Shown here: positions 45,245 through 58,108 of the stretch, in pieces
Layout of the letters: each line of letters starts with the position of its first letter
How positions within the stretch are numbered: position 1 is the stretch's first letter
Source of the DNA: Ananas comosus
Lineage: Eukaryota > Streptophyta > Magnoliopsida > Poales > Bromeliaceae
DNA length: 64,000 nucleotides
NCBI RefSeq assembly: GCF_001540865.1
Contig: NC_033638.1
Coordinates: 10,369,315-10,433,314 of the forward strand
Direction of reading: 5' to 3'
Program-made: the position numbers and the translations under genes
The notes under the pieces: model-generated
Database searches by the model: none
Seen by the model: only the letters and a program-made list of their open reading frames with translations
What the model was told of the DNA's origin: nothing

Positions 45245-47030
45245 TCGTGTGTTGCACTGCTGTGTGCTGTATGCGTGTGTGAGTGAGAGTGACAGAGAGA
45301 GAAGAGAGCGCAAAGGGATAAAAATAAGTAAAGAGAAAAAAAAAAATTAAAGGGTTGTATGAAAACTTATTTCATTCTCATGTCATTAATTATAGTATTA
45401 TTTACTGTTCTTTTTGTTTAATGAATAATGCATGGTAGAGACTGAGCCTTCAAATTTATTTTAATGGTTCTTCTTTCATTTGAAATGGATTCTTAATTAG
45501 GCTCTTAATTAGTTAGCTAGCTCGTGCTATTCTATATCTTTTTTCTTCTTTTTTGTTTTTTTTTTTTCCTTTTTTTTTTTTTTTTCCTGAAGTACATTGT
45601 TGCTTGTAGTGTTTGTTGTGTGCGTGCGCGCATGAGATGTATGGTTCTTCTACCTAGTAGCTAGGTTAGCTGAGGAGGGGGACAGCTTTTGCTTTTATGA
45701 GTTGGCTCTCCTCTCTTTGTAGAAACAGGAGAGAGAGAGAGAGAGAGAGAGAGTTATTGGCTGGACTTGGTTCACCACATAAACCTTTACTCTTAATTAA
45801 ACTCAAACTTGAGTGTTCAAAAAATTGATTGGATAGTTCATATATTTTAAGAAAAAAAATTCTTCATCATACATAATTTATTTATATTGTAAAAAAAAAA
45901 ACTATATATATTCATCAAAAAGCTAAACTATTTATTATCGTATATTATATATGCATAAAAAAAATAAAATAAAAATATGTATATATTTTTTTTAGTTGTA
46001 TGCACTATAAATCAGCATTAAACGGGCGTTCGAGGAGTGTTCATATCGAACACGTGCGCGTGTCCGACACAGACACGCAAGACTTATAGAAGTGTCTGTG
46101 ATACGTAGGTTCAGAATTAATACCGTTTGATTTATTGAATTACTTGACGTATTACATGCCGATAAATTTCAAAACTCGGGATATTTTATATTATATATTT
46201 TTGTTTATACCTCGATAATTGAATCGTCATCAAGGTCCTTGTCCAGGCAACAACTGAAGGAAAGTAGTGCTACCTCACGTTGCCTCACATGATCTCAATC
46301 ATGGCCGTAATCGTTTGTGATCTAATCTCCACCCTAAGTTAACACATACTAAGATGCTTGAGTATGTGGTTTACTATATCTTATGCTTACCGAGGAAGAT
46401 CTGGTTTAATTTATTATATATAATAACAGTAATTATTATTTTATGTTGAAGCAAAAAGATATCAACCGAGCTTTAATATAACACCCAGATAATTACATTA
46501 TTTAATTTATATTCCCAAACCTGTGTCCATAGACATGCATCATTCCCGAGCATAATGAGAAATTTTAATTGAGAGTACACTTTGAGGAGAATAATGAGTT
46601 GTACGGTCTACATAGCTAAGAGAATATTAGCAGTGATCACGATGCGATAATAGCCATTAATTTATTTTTTCGAGAAAAACTTAAATTAATTAAAACCAAA
46701 ATTTGCACACAATTATGTGTTGGAGGAGTAGTACGTAGTATTTCTGATGCACCATGAATCCATTTTGTTAATTAGCAGGGTTTCGTCACAAGTCAACTAC
46801 AACGCCATATATCGCAACTTGTGTTGACCCTGTTGACACATTAGGTAGAAATTAATCATTGCATGCACTCGGTGCATCGTGCATCGTGCATCGTGCACCC
46901 CGCACCCTTATAATTCTACTAAAAACAATTTTAAATCAGAATATATATGATTAATGAAATGCGATTCTACCTATTAGCATATTTTGAATTAGATTTTGAT
47001 TTTAAAACATTGATCATCAAATATTCAATG

Positions 47031-47032
<2 letters not shown>
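43785..47032. repeat. Gene-poor interval with many microsatellites
   Basis: (CA)n at about 44460-44480; (AG)n at about 44779-44838; CTCCCT repeats at about 44987-45020; (GT)n at about 45211-45242; (GA)n at about 45728-45752; a gcatcgt tandem at about 46873-46897. 46020-46085 contains overlapping inverted words (gtgttcatatcgaacac; cgtgtccgacacagacacg). No gene supported. Confidence 0.55.

Positions 47033-47110
<78 letters not shown>
47033..47110. repeat. Long (TA)n microsatellite
   Basis: About 78 bp of uninterrupted TA repeat, the longest in the window. Not flanked by a foldback element here, unlike several other TA tracts. Confidence 0.92.
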
Positions 47111-47112
<2 letters not shown>

Positions 47113-50100
47113 GAGTCGGTACCTGTTCATTGAGCTATACATTGACCTGTTGACTAGGACCATTTAACGAACTAGTTGATTAATTTTTGGCTCGTTCGCG
47201 TTGGACCTATACATGTATGCAATTTTGTGCTTGTTCGCTTACCAAATGGTTGGTGGTGGCCAAATTGTCGCTTGTGCCAAAAGAAAAAGTTGGCATTAAA
47301 GTACTATTTCCGTACTATTTCCATTCTTTAAAATAGTGTTGTTCTTTTCTTTTTCTTTTTCTTTTTCTTTTTTGTATTTCTCCCTGAATTATCTGCATAT
47401 TTGCATCAAAGTTTTCACGAAAAAAATGACCAATAAAAGTATGTATGATGTTGTAAAGAATATAACACTGCCTATTATGATGTCCTTAGCAATATTTATT
47501 GAAAAAATATAAGACAACAATTTCCTCAGTCCTCTGGGAACTTTTTTTAAAAAAAGAAATTAAACAATGTTATGTCCAACTACTATGATTCATTTATTCT
47601 CACAAGAATAATTCAACACGGTTTTACGTTAATATAGTTCTTCTATTTGTACACTCAAAAATAGGTGTAAATCTCATACCTCATTAATCCAAGAGTCAAC
47701 TTTGTTTTATTAGTTTATGACAATTTTAGTTTTTTAATACTGAAAACTTAAATGTGGTTATTTCAACTCTTGGATAACTGAGATGTAGAAATTACACTCT
47801 ACTTTTGAATGTATCATTTAAACTTTTTAATTTGATGTTACCTTTGCTTAGCTATCATTTTCGTAGACTCTATTAATGGCGTACGCCAATGGCAATTTTA
47901 AAGTAAAGCTTTAAAATCCAAGCGAATCTAATAGGTGCAAGATGTGCACAAGATTTTCCTTTTTTTAAGAAAAAAAAGTAATCGAGCTTGTCTTAAACAT
48001 GTACTTTCCTGCGACAAAAATGTTCTCATAGTCAATTTATTATTTACTAATTACTATAAAGTTAAAAAGATTGAAACAAGATAACAAAACACAACGAAAC
48101 TGCTGAGAATTGAAGCTAGTAACAAGCAAGGGATGGAAACTAGACCAAATAAAGCTTTGGTACTAATTGTTGTTGTTTGATTTGACGGCGGAATCTTGAA
48201 ATGTTGGGTTTGATTAGGAAAAGCACTTAGAGACTTTGTAGGATAGTCCAATTAGGGTTAGTGAGGTTTCAATTTTTTATGTGAATGATGATTAATTAAT
48301 TGGTTTTATCTGCCTACATCATCCCCCACTACCCAACTATGAAGCTAAGTGTAGATATATCTTTGGTTGGGTTTGTTCAAAGATGTTTCTCTCTTCCACT
48401 TGATCTATATATGTGTAAGCATGCATTTGTGATGGGGATTAATACTAAGTAATTGGCATATTCTGGGAAAAAAGTTTAATTCCTCCTTGTTGAAGAAATT
48501 TGTTTGTTAACTTGAGAAATAATTAAAATTGTGGGATTTGAAAAACTTAAAGCTTCGTGCTAGTCAGTGTGCGGATTCCCCAATGAGTTTGAGGTCTCGA
48601 AAATAGAAGTATCAGCAACTGTAACGATAATCTACTTTTATGAGAAAATTTGATAAAAAAAATGTTATAATTAATTTCTTCAAGCGGTTGTATTCAACTA
48701 GCACTTCTTAGGAAGCTACATCGGATTAAACAAGATCTAAATTTAACATACGATCGATCACTATTGCATGAATACTTTTTTTTTTTTTTCCTTTTCAGTG
48801 CAAGAACTGATTGATTTGTCCAGAAGATTAAGTTTAATTTAACACATATTTTATTTTCAACACACTAAATTGCAGAGGCAATGCTTTCAACATATGGTAA
48901 CAATCTTCGTATATATTACCACCCAGTCAAAATTCTAAAGATCTTATTCATAAATCTCTGACCACTTTTACGTGAGAAAGAATAAAACCAGAGAAAAAGA
49001 GTACGTAGCCTATGAAGCATATAATATACTCTGATGCACCATCCATAATTATGAATTGTTGCTGCTCACCACCAAATCCCTGCTAAAGTCATGAGGTGCT
49101 CCAGTAGCAAATCTCTGTTCTTATCGCTACGGGAAATTCGTTTACTAATTCCTTTGTTAATAATTTTTTATTATGATTTTTTTGAAATTCAAGGCCACGA
49201 GCGATTCCTTCAAACCCCATATTTACTGTGCTAATTTGCTAAACTAAACCACGTGATTTCTCTCTCTTTTTTCTTTTTTTTTTTACAAATTAATAACGTG
49301 TTCTTGCTTATTCCTGATACAAATTAATATGACCTCTGGAATAAATAAGAACTAGGCTAATTTTGTCTTATTCTCGGGAATAAGAGAAAGAGTGCTTGCA
49401 TTGTTAGACTGGAACAGCGAGAATAAATTATTTTATCTAGTTAATTGATATTTAAAATATTAAATAGATAATAATATAATAAGATAATTAATTAATTAAT
49501 TATAAAAATAATTTGCTATATTAATTAATTATTTAATTATAAAATAAGTTACTATGTTAATTATATTAAATGAATGAATTAATTAGCTTGATGGGGGTGG
49601 AACATTTACGGCATCCCCGCAAGGGGTGGAAGTGGAACAACTATTCCCACCCCTTAACATATTAATAAGAATTTTACTCTTAACAAGGGCCAAATTCTAA
49701 CATTGGATATCAACTTGCTCTATTCTTGTGTTAAAAAGAAGAGAATCATTGTGAGTAATATATATATTATATGTATAGATTCTCTCTTTTTCTAAGTGCA
49801 ATCAATAATATATATATATATAATATGGCCTTGGACAACCAAAATGGAGCAATATTAAATATTCAACAAATTTAGCAATGGAATTGATGATTGATCCTAT
49901 CCTAAAGCAAATTGGTCCCACTGATTTTTCACTAGCACTGTGGTGTGATATCCCAAAAAAGTTAGCGTCCCATATCATCTGTGCATGGGGTCCCATTTCC
50001 GTGCGTGCGTTTGTGGTGTCTTCGTATCCTCCTCCACATTACTCCTCTGCATATATGCTTCTAATCTATCCCCCTCACACACACACACACACACACACAC

Positions 50101-50400
50101 AGAGTTTTATATAGAGAAGTAAACGAAGAGGAAGAGGAGTAGGGCATGTGGGACTCACTGTCGTGAGTTTAGCTTTTGTTGGTTATCAATGAACATGCCA
50201 TCTTCGTGTGACGTGACAAAAGAGTTGTCGTTATCTTAGGGTGGAAGGTGAGGGGGTGGGCTCTTTTATTATTAAATAAATAAATGCCACATTTATTCTA
50301 ATCTTAATTCATAAGAAATATTATTTTGCTGTAATACTCGGACAACAAATAAATATAACAACAGATATAAATAAAAGAATAATAGGATTTAGTGTTATCT
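47111..50400. other. Intergenic, no gene seen
   Basis: AT-rich, with a (CA)n tract at about 50079-50101. The segment 49290-49690 has TIR-like 'attattcc/ggaata' words reminiscent of the other MITEs but no clear ends. No coding signal. Confidence 0.45.
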
Positions 50401-51159
50401 GTTCGCGTTGTCAATTAGCTTTTGATTTTGCCAGTTTGGTGCTGAGAATTGCAGAAAAGATTTAGGAAGGATGATTAAGCGCTTAAATTGCAGAACAGAG
50501 TACAATGGAACGTGCTCGACATCAAAGGTTTCTTTAATATACAATGGGAAAAAGGACAAGTTAAATACTTAATCAAATGCATAAAATAATTATCCTAGCA
50601 AGATGATTCACCTTGCATTGCTGGGATTCTGGGAACTGAAAAGCTGCAATGTCACCTAAGAATGGAGATGATCACCGGCCAACTACACTCATTGATTAGG
50701 CATAGTATGAAAGCTTTCTCACCATCTCATGCACAAATAAATCAGCATTTCGACAGGTTCCATAACAAGTCAATCCACAATGAATAATCAACTGAAGGGA
50801 ACTTTCTTCCTTTGCAACTCGCTCATTAAATACATATATTGTCATCCTGGGAAGTCTCAGATATTGTCGCGGTCTAGGCACAAGATACAGACCCTCCATA
50901 AAAATTGAGGATGCTACCTTGGATCTCGTCAAATTGTACACTAGTACATAACAAGTCGACTCTTCAAGACTCCCTCTACATTTTTCTAACCTGCACCAAC
51001 CACTCTAAAAATCATTAAATTAAACTCACCAACACGGATATGGAAACAAACTTAGAACTAATGAGGAAGCCTGGCAGGCGATCTTCCACCTGCATGCCTT
51101 GTAATCAAAACCATCACACCCACTTCACTGCAACAAGCAAGCCAAAAACATCAAATACC
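50401..51159 (-). other. 3' flank of the U-box gene
   Basis: Probably includes the 3' UTR. An 81-codon open frame on the minus strand (50696-50941) has no recognisable motif or splice link to the gene. Confidence 0.4.
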
Positions 51160-54100
51160 TCATCCATCAATAAAAGCAGCAGAAGCTGGCAGCACTGAGG
51201 GATCAGCTTGTGCTTGAGCCTGAGACTGAGATTGAGCCTGAGCTTCTGCTTGGGCTTGAGCCTGCTTCTGCTGCAATAAGAACCTATTCATACGCTCGAG
51301 AAGCTGTGTTGCCTTTCTTTTCCCCCTATCTGTGCCATTCTCAGCTAATTCCTCCAGCAAAGAAACAATGCCCCGCTCCTGTGCTTCAGCTAGATGCAGG
51401 TGCTGCTGCTCCCCATTACACAGATGCACCAAAACAGCTGCTGCGTTTTCTTTGTTCCTTGGAGACCCACTCCTTATCACTTCAACTAGAATAGGGACAG
51501 CTTGAGCAGCCCCGATAGCAGCTTTTCCCTCAGGGTGGCTGGATAAGATAGCCAGGATAGCCAGTGCCTCATCCACCATCCCGGCTCCTGGCTCCGATAA
51601 AAGATCCATTAGTATTGGGATAATACCAGCTCTCACGGCTTTTCCCTTGTTACCCTGATATATACATAGGTTGAATAGTGCAGTTGCAGCATCCTTTTTG
51701 CCTCTTTGACTGCCATTACTTAGTAACGAGACAAGAGGAGGTATTGCCCCAGAAGTCCCGATGGTTACCTTGTTCTCGTCTACCACAGATAAGCTAAATA
51801 GGGTAGCGGCTGCATTCTCCCGTGCTTCCATGCTGCCCCTCTTTAGTACGTGAACTATTCCGAGTACTGCCCCAGATATGATAATCCGCCCCTTATTCTC
51901 CTCACAGATGGATAAGTTAAGCAACGCAGTGACAGCATGCTCTTGGGTGCGTACATCGAGTGTGCACAAAAGGCTCACTAGAAGTGGTATGGCGCCAGCC
52001 TCGGCTATACAAATACGGTTGTCATTATTTCTCTTGGCAAGAAGGCGGAGCTCACCGGCAGCTAAACGTTGGTCTTCGATATTTTGGGATGATAGTTTTT
52101 GCAGGAGGTCGATAATTTTAGCATGCTCAGTACACGTGCAAGCAGAGGGGGGCTTGTTAGGCTGGAGGGAACGCTTAGGAGGGTCAATGCCGTTTGCCTC
52201 GCACCACTGAGCTATAAGGCTCCGAAGGACATAATTTGGGGTCAGAGATGTATTAGAAAGCTTTTGCTGTGTTTTTGGGCACGTGAGGTGTCCAGCCTGC
52301 AGCCATTTCTCGATGCATCCTCTCTCATAGGTCTGCAAATGTATTAGTATTTAAGATTATTGAAACCTTCAATTTGCATGCAATGCTGCATGTACAGGGA
52401 CTTCTACATGTATACATACATATATCCCGGCAAAAATCATCTATGTACATATATAGCAATGTCAAGTCTGAATTTTGCAGACTCCAGGGGAAGTACAACA
52501 ACTGACAAAAATACCCTTAAGATGGGGAGTCATCCAATTCATAACGAAAATTTGGTCTTACACTAGAAGAAGTTTTGCCAAAGAGGGGCATTTCTTTATG
52601 TAGATGGGGATATATGTAAGATACTAACTTTTTGAAGGGCATATATGAAAATTCAAATTACACAGGAATATTAAGTAGATAGATAATCTTGTGAGCATAT
52701 ATATGCAAATATTTCTGTATTAAAAACTGTAAAAATAAGTAGGGATCAAAGACCTGTCCGGTGGCAACAATAACTGGATCTTTCATCAAATCTAACGAAA
52801 TTGGGCAGCGAAAATCATCTGGAATTCTGGGAGCTTCTGACTTCCCATTGGGGGAAAAAGCATTCAGTTTTGCTGGCGGACCCATTTCAGGATCTTGTGT
52901 CTGCATGAAATCCTTAAACTTTTTCAATAGCATCGCCATCTTCTCAATAACATTGCCAGGATCTCCACCACTAGCTATGACCATCTCGTGCAATGCTAGG
53001 GATTCTTGTTTGAGGTCAGATATTGTTAGTAGTTGCAACTTTTCAGCTAACCTTCTAAGAATAGCAGCGTCAACATCTGACTCTGTGCTCTTATTATGTA
53101 CAAACAAAAGATCGTTGTAGAGCTCAGCATCAGATGTATCCTCCCGCTCTTTGGCCCTTCTGAACTGAGCATGCACAAGCTCAACCTGTGAAAGATCATT
53201 TTTTTTATTTCAATAATTACTGTACTAAAAAAAAAGAAGAAGAGTATATGCCTTTATGGTTAGTACTTCAGAATGTTTTCTTATACCTGCTCCCTAACTT
53301 CATCCGATATGTCAAGTTCCTCAAAGGAAATTCCAGCCAGAGCTTGCTCAAGTTTAGAGGTGATTTCCTGGAACTTCTTCATTATTCTATCCATCTCCAA
53401 AACCTGAAAGGATAAAGGCAGGTATGAGAAAGTATGCTATGACAAGAGACAAGCAAGCAATAATACTGTTTTATCCAAAAATAATTGAATTCCGCATTCT
53501 CAAGTCCAATAAAAAGCTGTGGCTCCTAGCCAAGAAGATGTATGATAATCATGGTGTGGATATAAACATATCTGTTCTACCTTAAACGGCTGGCAGAGCA
53601 GGCGGCATTATTCAGCCCTCAAGAAGGCAGTCACAGCCTCATGAATTCAAATGTCCGTACTTGAGCTTTATAGAGGTGAATCCCCTCTTTAGGCTTTGGG
53701 GCCCTAGCGGCCCTCCTCATGTAAAAACAAAAATATATAGAGTCCAAATTTACGAAGATAACGTCAAATTCTCAAATACTTGATATGTTGACCATCAATC
53801 AAGTAGATATGAGATATTTTATTAGTCGAAAAACACAGATTTCATGACAAATAGTATATCACTTGTACATTTCCTTTCTTTTGTACAAAAATCACTCATT
53901 CCAAAGTACAATAGACTTTGAAAGGTATAGCTGGCGCCTAACACCAATTTATAATAGTTATACTTGTTTAAGCTATTACGTATTTCTCAATACCTAACAT
54001 ATACACAAGCAAGTAAAGATAATAAATTTCTTGAGCTGACCTAGCAGCTCCTTGAATTTAAGCCACTAAATTCTAAACATGAAAATTCAAGCATTTTGCC

Positions 54101-55535
54101 AGCAGGTCATGGCAGTTCAATCTCTGATAAAGTTACAACTAAATTATGTGTGGATGCATTCTACACGCTGGCGATGTTGCAATAGTTTCTGTATCGATAC
54201 AATCATTCCCCAAGTAAAGAGGAGAAGAGAATTCATCATTCAGCCAGCAGCAATAATAAATTTTTGATTAAGGCATCTAATTGACTCGTGCAACGATATA
54301 TAGATAGGTCAACTGCAATTTGCAGTACTGATTCCCTATCTAAATTTAAGATAGAAAGAGTGGTTGAAGAAATCAGATAAAACAAGGTGGACGAATTAAG
54401 TTCAAGGAGAACCCTTTGGTGTTCAACTAATCAACTAGAAATGTCCAATTTGAATGGAGAAAATTGAGCTAAGCTTATTAGAACTTGATCTTATTAACTT
54501 TCTTAAAGCAAGTCAGGCAACATATACCAGAAATGTGTACTCCCATATTACTAGTAAACTGATTACAACCTTCATTGAGTACCACAAGTCTTGAATAAAT
54601 TACAAACTAACGAAGTGGTTAAACCAGGACACTAATAGAAAAATATAAGATCTTTTAGTAGAAAATTATCTACCAAAATCCAACCAACCTTGGATAGTAA
54701 CAGATTAGGAAAATCTCCTTTCTTTGTGGAGGAGGATGAACTTTACAAAATTTAATGATCCCAATTTCTAAACAACTTCGCCATAGACATAGCAAAGAAA
54801 GCCAGTTTTCATACCGTGCCCGCAAGTTTTGATACAGAATTTTACCCTGTACTGAATGATTAACACTCTCGTTTCCATTTTCAGAACTACTTTCGCATCA
54901 TGAAAAAGATTGCAAGCGAGTAAAGATATAAACTTTCACCCCAAATTACGCTGACATCATTGCAAAATGCAAAATTAAAGTTAAATGGAACAAAATAATA
55001 TCTCAGGGTGTTTTGAAACACTCTAATCAACAAGAACTAGACAGGGGGAAAAAAAAGTTAATTTAAACAATTATCGACTAGATCAACAGTACAGACAAAA
55101 TTATGCTAAAGGGAAAGAGGATCAAAAGAAGAAGAAGCCACATTTCGCAGGAATCAAAGCAGAACATACCAGGAAGATCTTGCTCCCTTCGTTCCCCAAG
55201 CGGAGGAGCTCCTTGGCCGAATCCAGCGCCTCTCTGAGCCTCGCTAGGGTTTCGATCGCCTTCGCCGGGATCGGAGCCTTACTCTCCTTCAACTCCTCGA
55301 GCATCGGCGCCAGCAACTTGATCCGCCGCGACAGGTTACAAAACAGCTTCCTATACGCATTCCTAAACTCCGACATCGCCGAGATCTCCTCCACCGTCTC
55401 GACCATCCCCTGCACCACCGCATCGGCGCCCTCCTCCGCCTCCGCCGCCTGAATCGGCGGTGCCACCGCCTCCGCTTCCGCTTCCGCCTCCGCCTCCACC
55501 GCCGATCCCGCTCCTCCCTTCGCCTCCTCCTCCAT
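51160..55535 (-). CDS. PUB: U-box/armadillo-repeat E3 ubiquitin ligase (SPL11/PUB12-13-14 type)
   Basis: Four exons, read 55535-55170, 53403-53287, 53185-52754 and 52332-51160, all GT-AG with phase 0 joins, encode 695 aa, close to SPL11-class proteins. Residues about 40-260 form the U-box N-terminal domain ([60 protein letters not shown]). The U-box spans about 282-355 ([66 protein letters not shown]) and is split by the last intron after ATGQ. ARM repeats follow from about 370 to 650 ([49 protein letters not shown]). The family's known role is E2-dependent ubiquitination controlling immune signalling, cell death or flowering time. Odd features: an N-terminal [10 protein letters not shown] run and a C-terminal Gln/Ala repeat ([18 protein letters not shown]). 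Which Arabidopsis or rice PUB it matches one-to-one cannot be settled here. Confidence 0.94.
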
Positions 55536-55790
55536 CGAAGAAGAGGATCGTACTATACTCTACTCCACCGAGTGATCCGAGTACCTAGAGAAGAAGAGAG
55601 GGATTTGGGGTTGGGTAGGTAAATTTGGCTTCCGAATCTGGAGACTTCGTCGGGGGCAAATCACTGCCACAAATGACGGGGAATTGGCGATTTAGATAGC
55701 CAGCGATTGGGAGAAGAGAGCGAGCGAGCGAGAGAGCGAGAGAGATTGAGAAAGAGAGAGGAGGACAAAATCCCACTAGTAGTAGTTGGT
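55536..55790 (-). promoter_or_regulatory. U-box gene leader/promoter
   Basis: On the minus strand a CT-rich leader (ctctctttctcaatctctct and gctcgctcgctcgctctc) precedes the ATG; typical of plant 5' UTRs. No clear TATA box found. Confidence 0.4.
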
Positions 55791-55940
55791 TTTTTTATTA
55801 AAAAATAAAAAAAAAATCTGGAAAAAAAAAATTGCACAAAGCATTTCTCAAGAATTTTTTTTTATAAATAATCCTATCAATTTTTATAATTATAAAAATA
55901 ATTTTTTTAAAAAAATAATTATAAAAAAAAACCTCTAAAT

Positions 55941-56081
55941 ACGGTAAATGATTCACCGCATTCATAACTCTTCTTTACAAGTAGAAAAAGAATAAAACCT
56001 GTAAACCATTCACCGCTTTTATCATCGTAGAAATATAAAAAAAATTGAAAAAAAGAAAGAAAGCGGTGAACCATTCACCGT
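55941..56081. repeat. Palindromic ..GGTGAA-nnn-TTCACCG.. motif cluster upstream of the U-box gene
   Basis: Three copies: 55941-55959 (acggtaaatgattcaccgc), 55999-56016 (ctgtaaaccattcaccgc) and 56063-56081 (gcggtgaaccattcaccgt). Same motif as upstream of VPS2 (18674-18765, 19440-19458), in similarly A/T-homopolymer-rich surroundings. Confidence 0.7.
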
Positions 56082-56282
56082 TTTTATAGGACCATATTTA
56101 CAAATAAAAATTTAACGGGTCTATTTTTAGAATAAAATTTTAGGAAAGAACTATTGCACTAAAAAACCCATTTCTCAACCTTAGCTCTTCTGTTATAAAT
56201 AGACCTATAACCTTTCAGTTTAAATCTTTTTTATAATTTTATTCAATAATTAAATATTTTTTGTAATATATATGCCATAATT

Positions 56283-57262
56283 ATTATACTTTTACGAGTA
56301 TATTGATCATTTATGCTTATAAATTTTTGACCGTTGGATTAAAAGACGTACAGTTAGAATAATAATGATCTCCCGAAATTGAGTGGACGGTTGTTTGAAT
56401 AATATGATCAAAGGGGCTAGATCTAACGGTCGAAAACTTATATAAATACAAAGATGATCTACATACACATAAAGTGCGTGTTTGGTTTGCGTCTTTTTCA
56501 CCCTAGAATCGGAATCGGAATAGGTAAATCCGTTTGTGGGTGCTTGGTACGCTGAAGTCCCATTCCAATTCTGATTTTCGAGTGGAATAAAAATCTCCCA
56601 ATCACCTCTTTTTTTAATCCGGCCTAGGATGCCAGATTGAAAGTTGAATCCGTACGGAATGAATATTTATTCGGATTAAATTTATTTTTCAACTTTTTTT
56701 AATTAAAATATGAGTCTAAATTTAGAAATTAAATTTATAATTTTAAATTTTTAATTTGAATTTGAATTAAAAATTAAAATTTAATCAAGTATTTCGAATT
56801 TAACTTATGAATTTGAATTTAAATTAAATTTTAATTTATATAAAATTTTATTCAAATTTTATTTAAAACTTAAATTAAATTTATGGATTCAAATTAAAAT
56901 TTAAATTATATTTAGTTTTATATTTTGAATTATCTATTCAACTTCAAAACTTGATTTTTTTTTTTAAAAAAATCTAAAATTTTGACATTATTTTAAAATT
57001 TTGATGTTAATTTTTAACTTGAATTTAAATTAATATATTATAAAGATAAAGTTAGTATATTAATTTGATTATATTTTTTATATTTACCTGAATCAAACAC
57101 CGCCAATAGGAATTATTTATTCCCATTCCGATTCAGGTGACGAACCAAATAGAATTAGATAATAAGTAATTCCGATTTCGATTCCAGCTTATTTGGATTC
57201 TAATTCTGATTCTGACTTCTAACCAAACAAGCCCAAAGAATATAATAGCCAGACAGAGACTC
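56283..57262. mobile_element. Short foldback MITE (S-type copy 3) interrupted by another MITE
   Basis: 56283-56473 matches the left and middle of S-type copy 1 (tatacttttacgagtat, gaccgttggattaaaagacg, gagtggacggttgtttgaat, ataaatacaaagatgatct). The expected right end (aatataatagccagacagag actc) appears only after 57235. The inserted piece is listed separately. Confidence 0.6.
56474..57234. mobile_element. TIR MITE nested inside the S-type element
   Basis: Left gtgcgtgtttggtttgcgtc and right tgacttctaaccaaacaagc are imperfect inverted repeats. The interior is full of aatttaaattcaaa words plus 'ggaatcggaatagg/ccgattcc' sub-terminal pairs. A short aag/aaag duplication flanks it. Non-coding. 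Confidence 0.6.
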
Positions 57263-58103
57263 ATACTTTATCTGTTCGCTAAAACACTTGATTTTTATTA
57301 TTTAGATAAACCTACATACAATTAAAAAACTATTTTATAGAAAAAAAAAACTAATATTTTTAAAATTATAGAGACTAAAGTGGTGCAGTTATGACTAAAT
57401 AGACACATTAAATTCTAATTTTTTTAATTTAAAATTAGATAAATGGGACCTTAGAGGAGAGCCGTGTGGGGATGGAAAGCTTATTATTATTATTATTATC
57501 TCATCGCGTGTACAGCGGAGCCTGGAGAGAGAGAGCTGGTGACAAAAGGGGTTTTAGGTTGTCCCGTGTGCGCCTTTTCAATGCATTATTTAGTTTACAT
57601 AATTAAATGACAAAAGGGATGTGTTCCTAACTCGGAGACTACTCGATAACTCGATTGGAGAATTGTAGAAGATGACAAGGACTTTGCAAGATGTAATTCG
57701 TTGGTTAATTTAGGCCATGTTTCCATACATACATCTCGTAGCGAATTCCTATCCACACGCTCTTAGATCACAACTGCAATAATTTTTTTTTTTTGGCTGC
57801 TTATAAGTTAATGCTGAATGGTTTATTTCGACGTTCGCATATAATCTTAAAATCTCAAGGTTATGACTGGTGCGAGAAGATCGTCCAAGTATAAGATAGA
57901 TATAGTTCCTTGCATTGCGGCAATTGAACTAGTCAAACAACTTAACTTTTATTTTGCCGTGAATGTACGGTAGAGGCATGTTAAAGGCTCTCAGACCAAG
58001 CATTGGTTCTTGGTTGGCGAAAAAGCATAAAACAAATATCATTTTCATAAATATTTTTGTATGATTTTTGGGCAATTTTGGTATCTACATATACATAGTG
58101 GGA
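57263..58103. other. Intergenic, no gene seen
   Basis: AT-rich with an (att)n tract at about 57483-57500. No coding signal. Confidence 0.5.
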
Positions 58104-58108
58104 TATTA

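Noticed and set aside
45275..45312. miR156/miR535-like word (gtgacagagagagaagagag)
   Set aside because: Has extra bases relative to the mature miRNAs, and no pairing arm lies at suitable distance; simple GA repeat explains it.
47033..47110. Open frame of alternating Ile/Tyr across the (TA)n tract
   Set aside because: Pure microsatellite translation.
50696..50941. 81-codon minus-strand frame after the U-box gene
   Set aside because: Looks almost gene-like in composition but has no motif, and no splice join extends the complete U-box protein into it.
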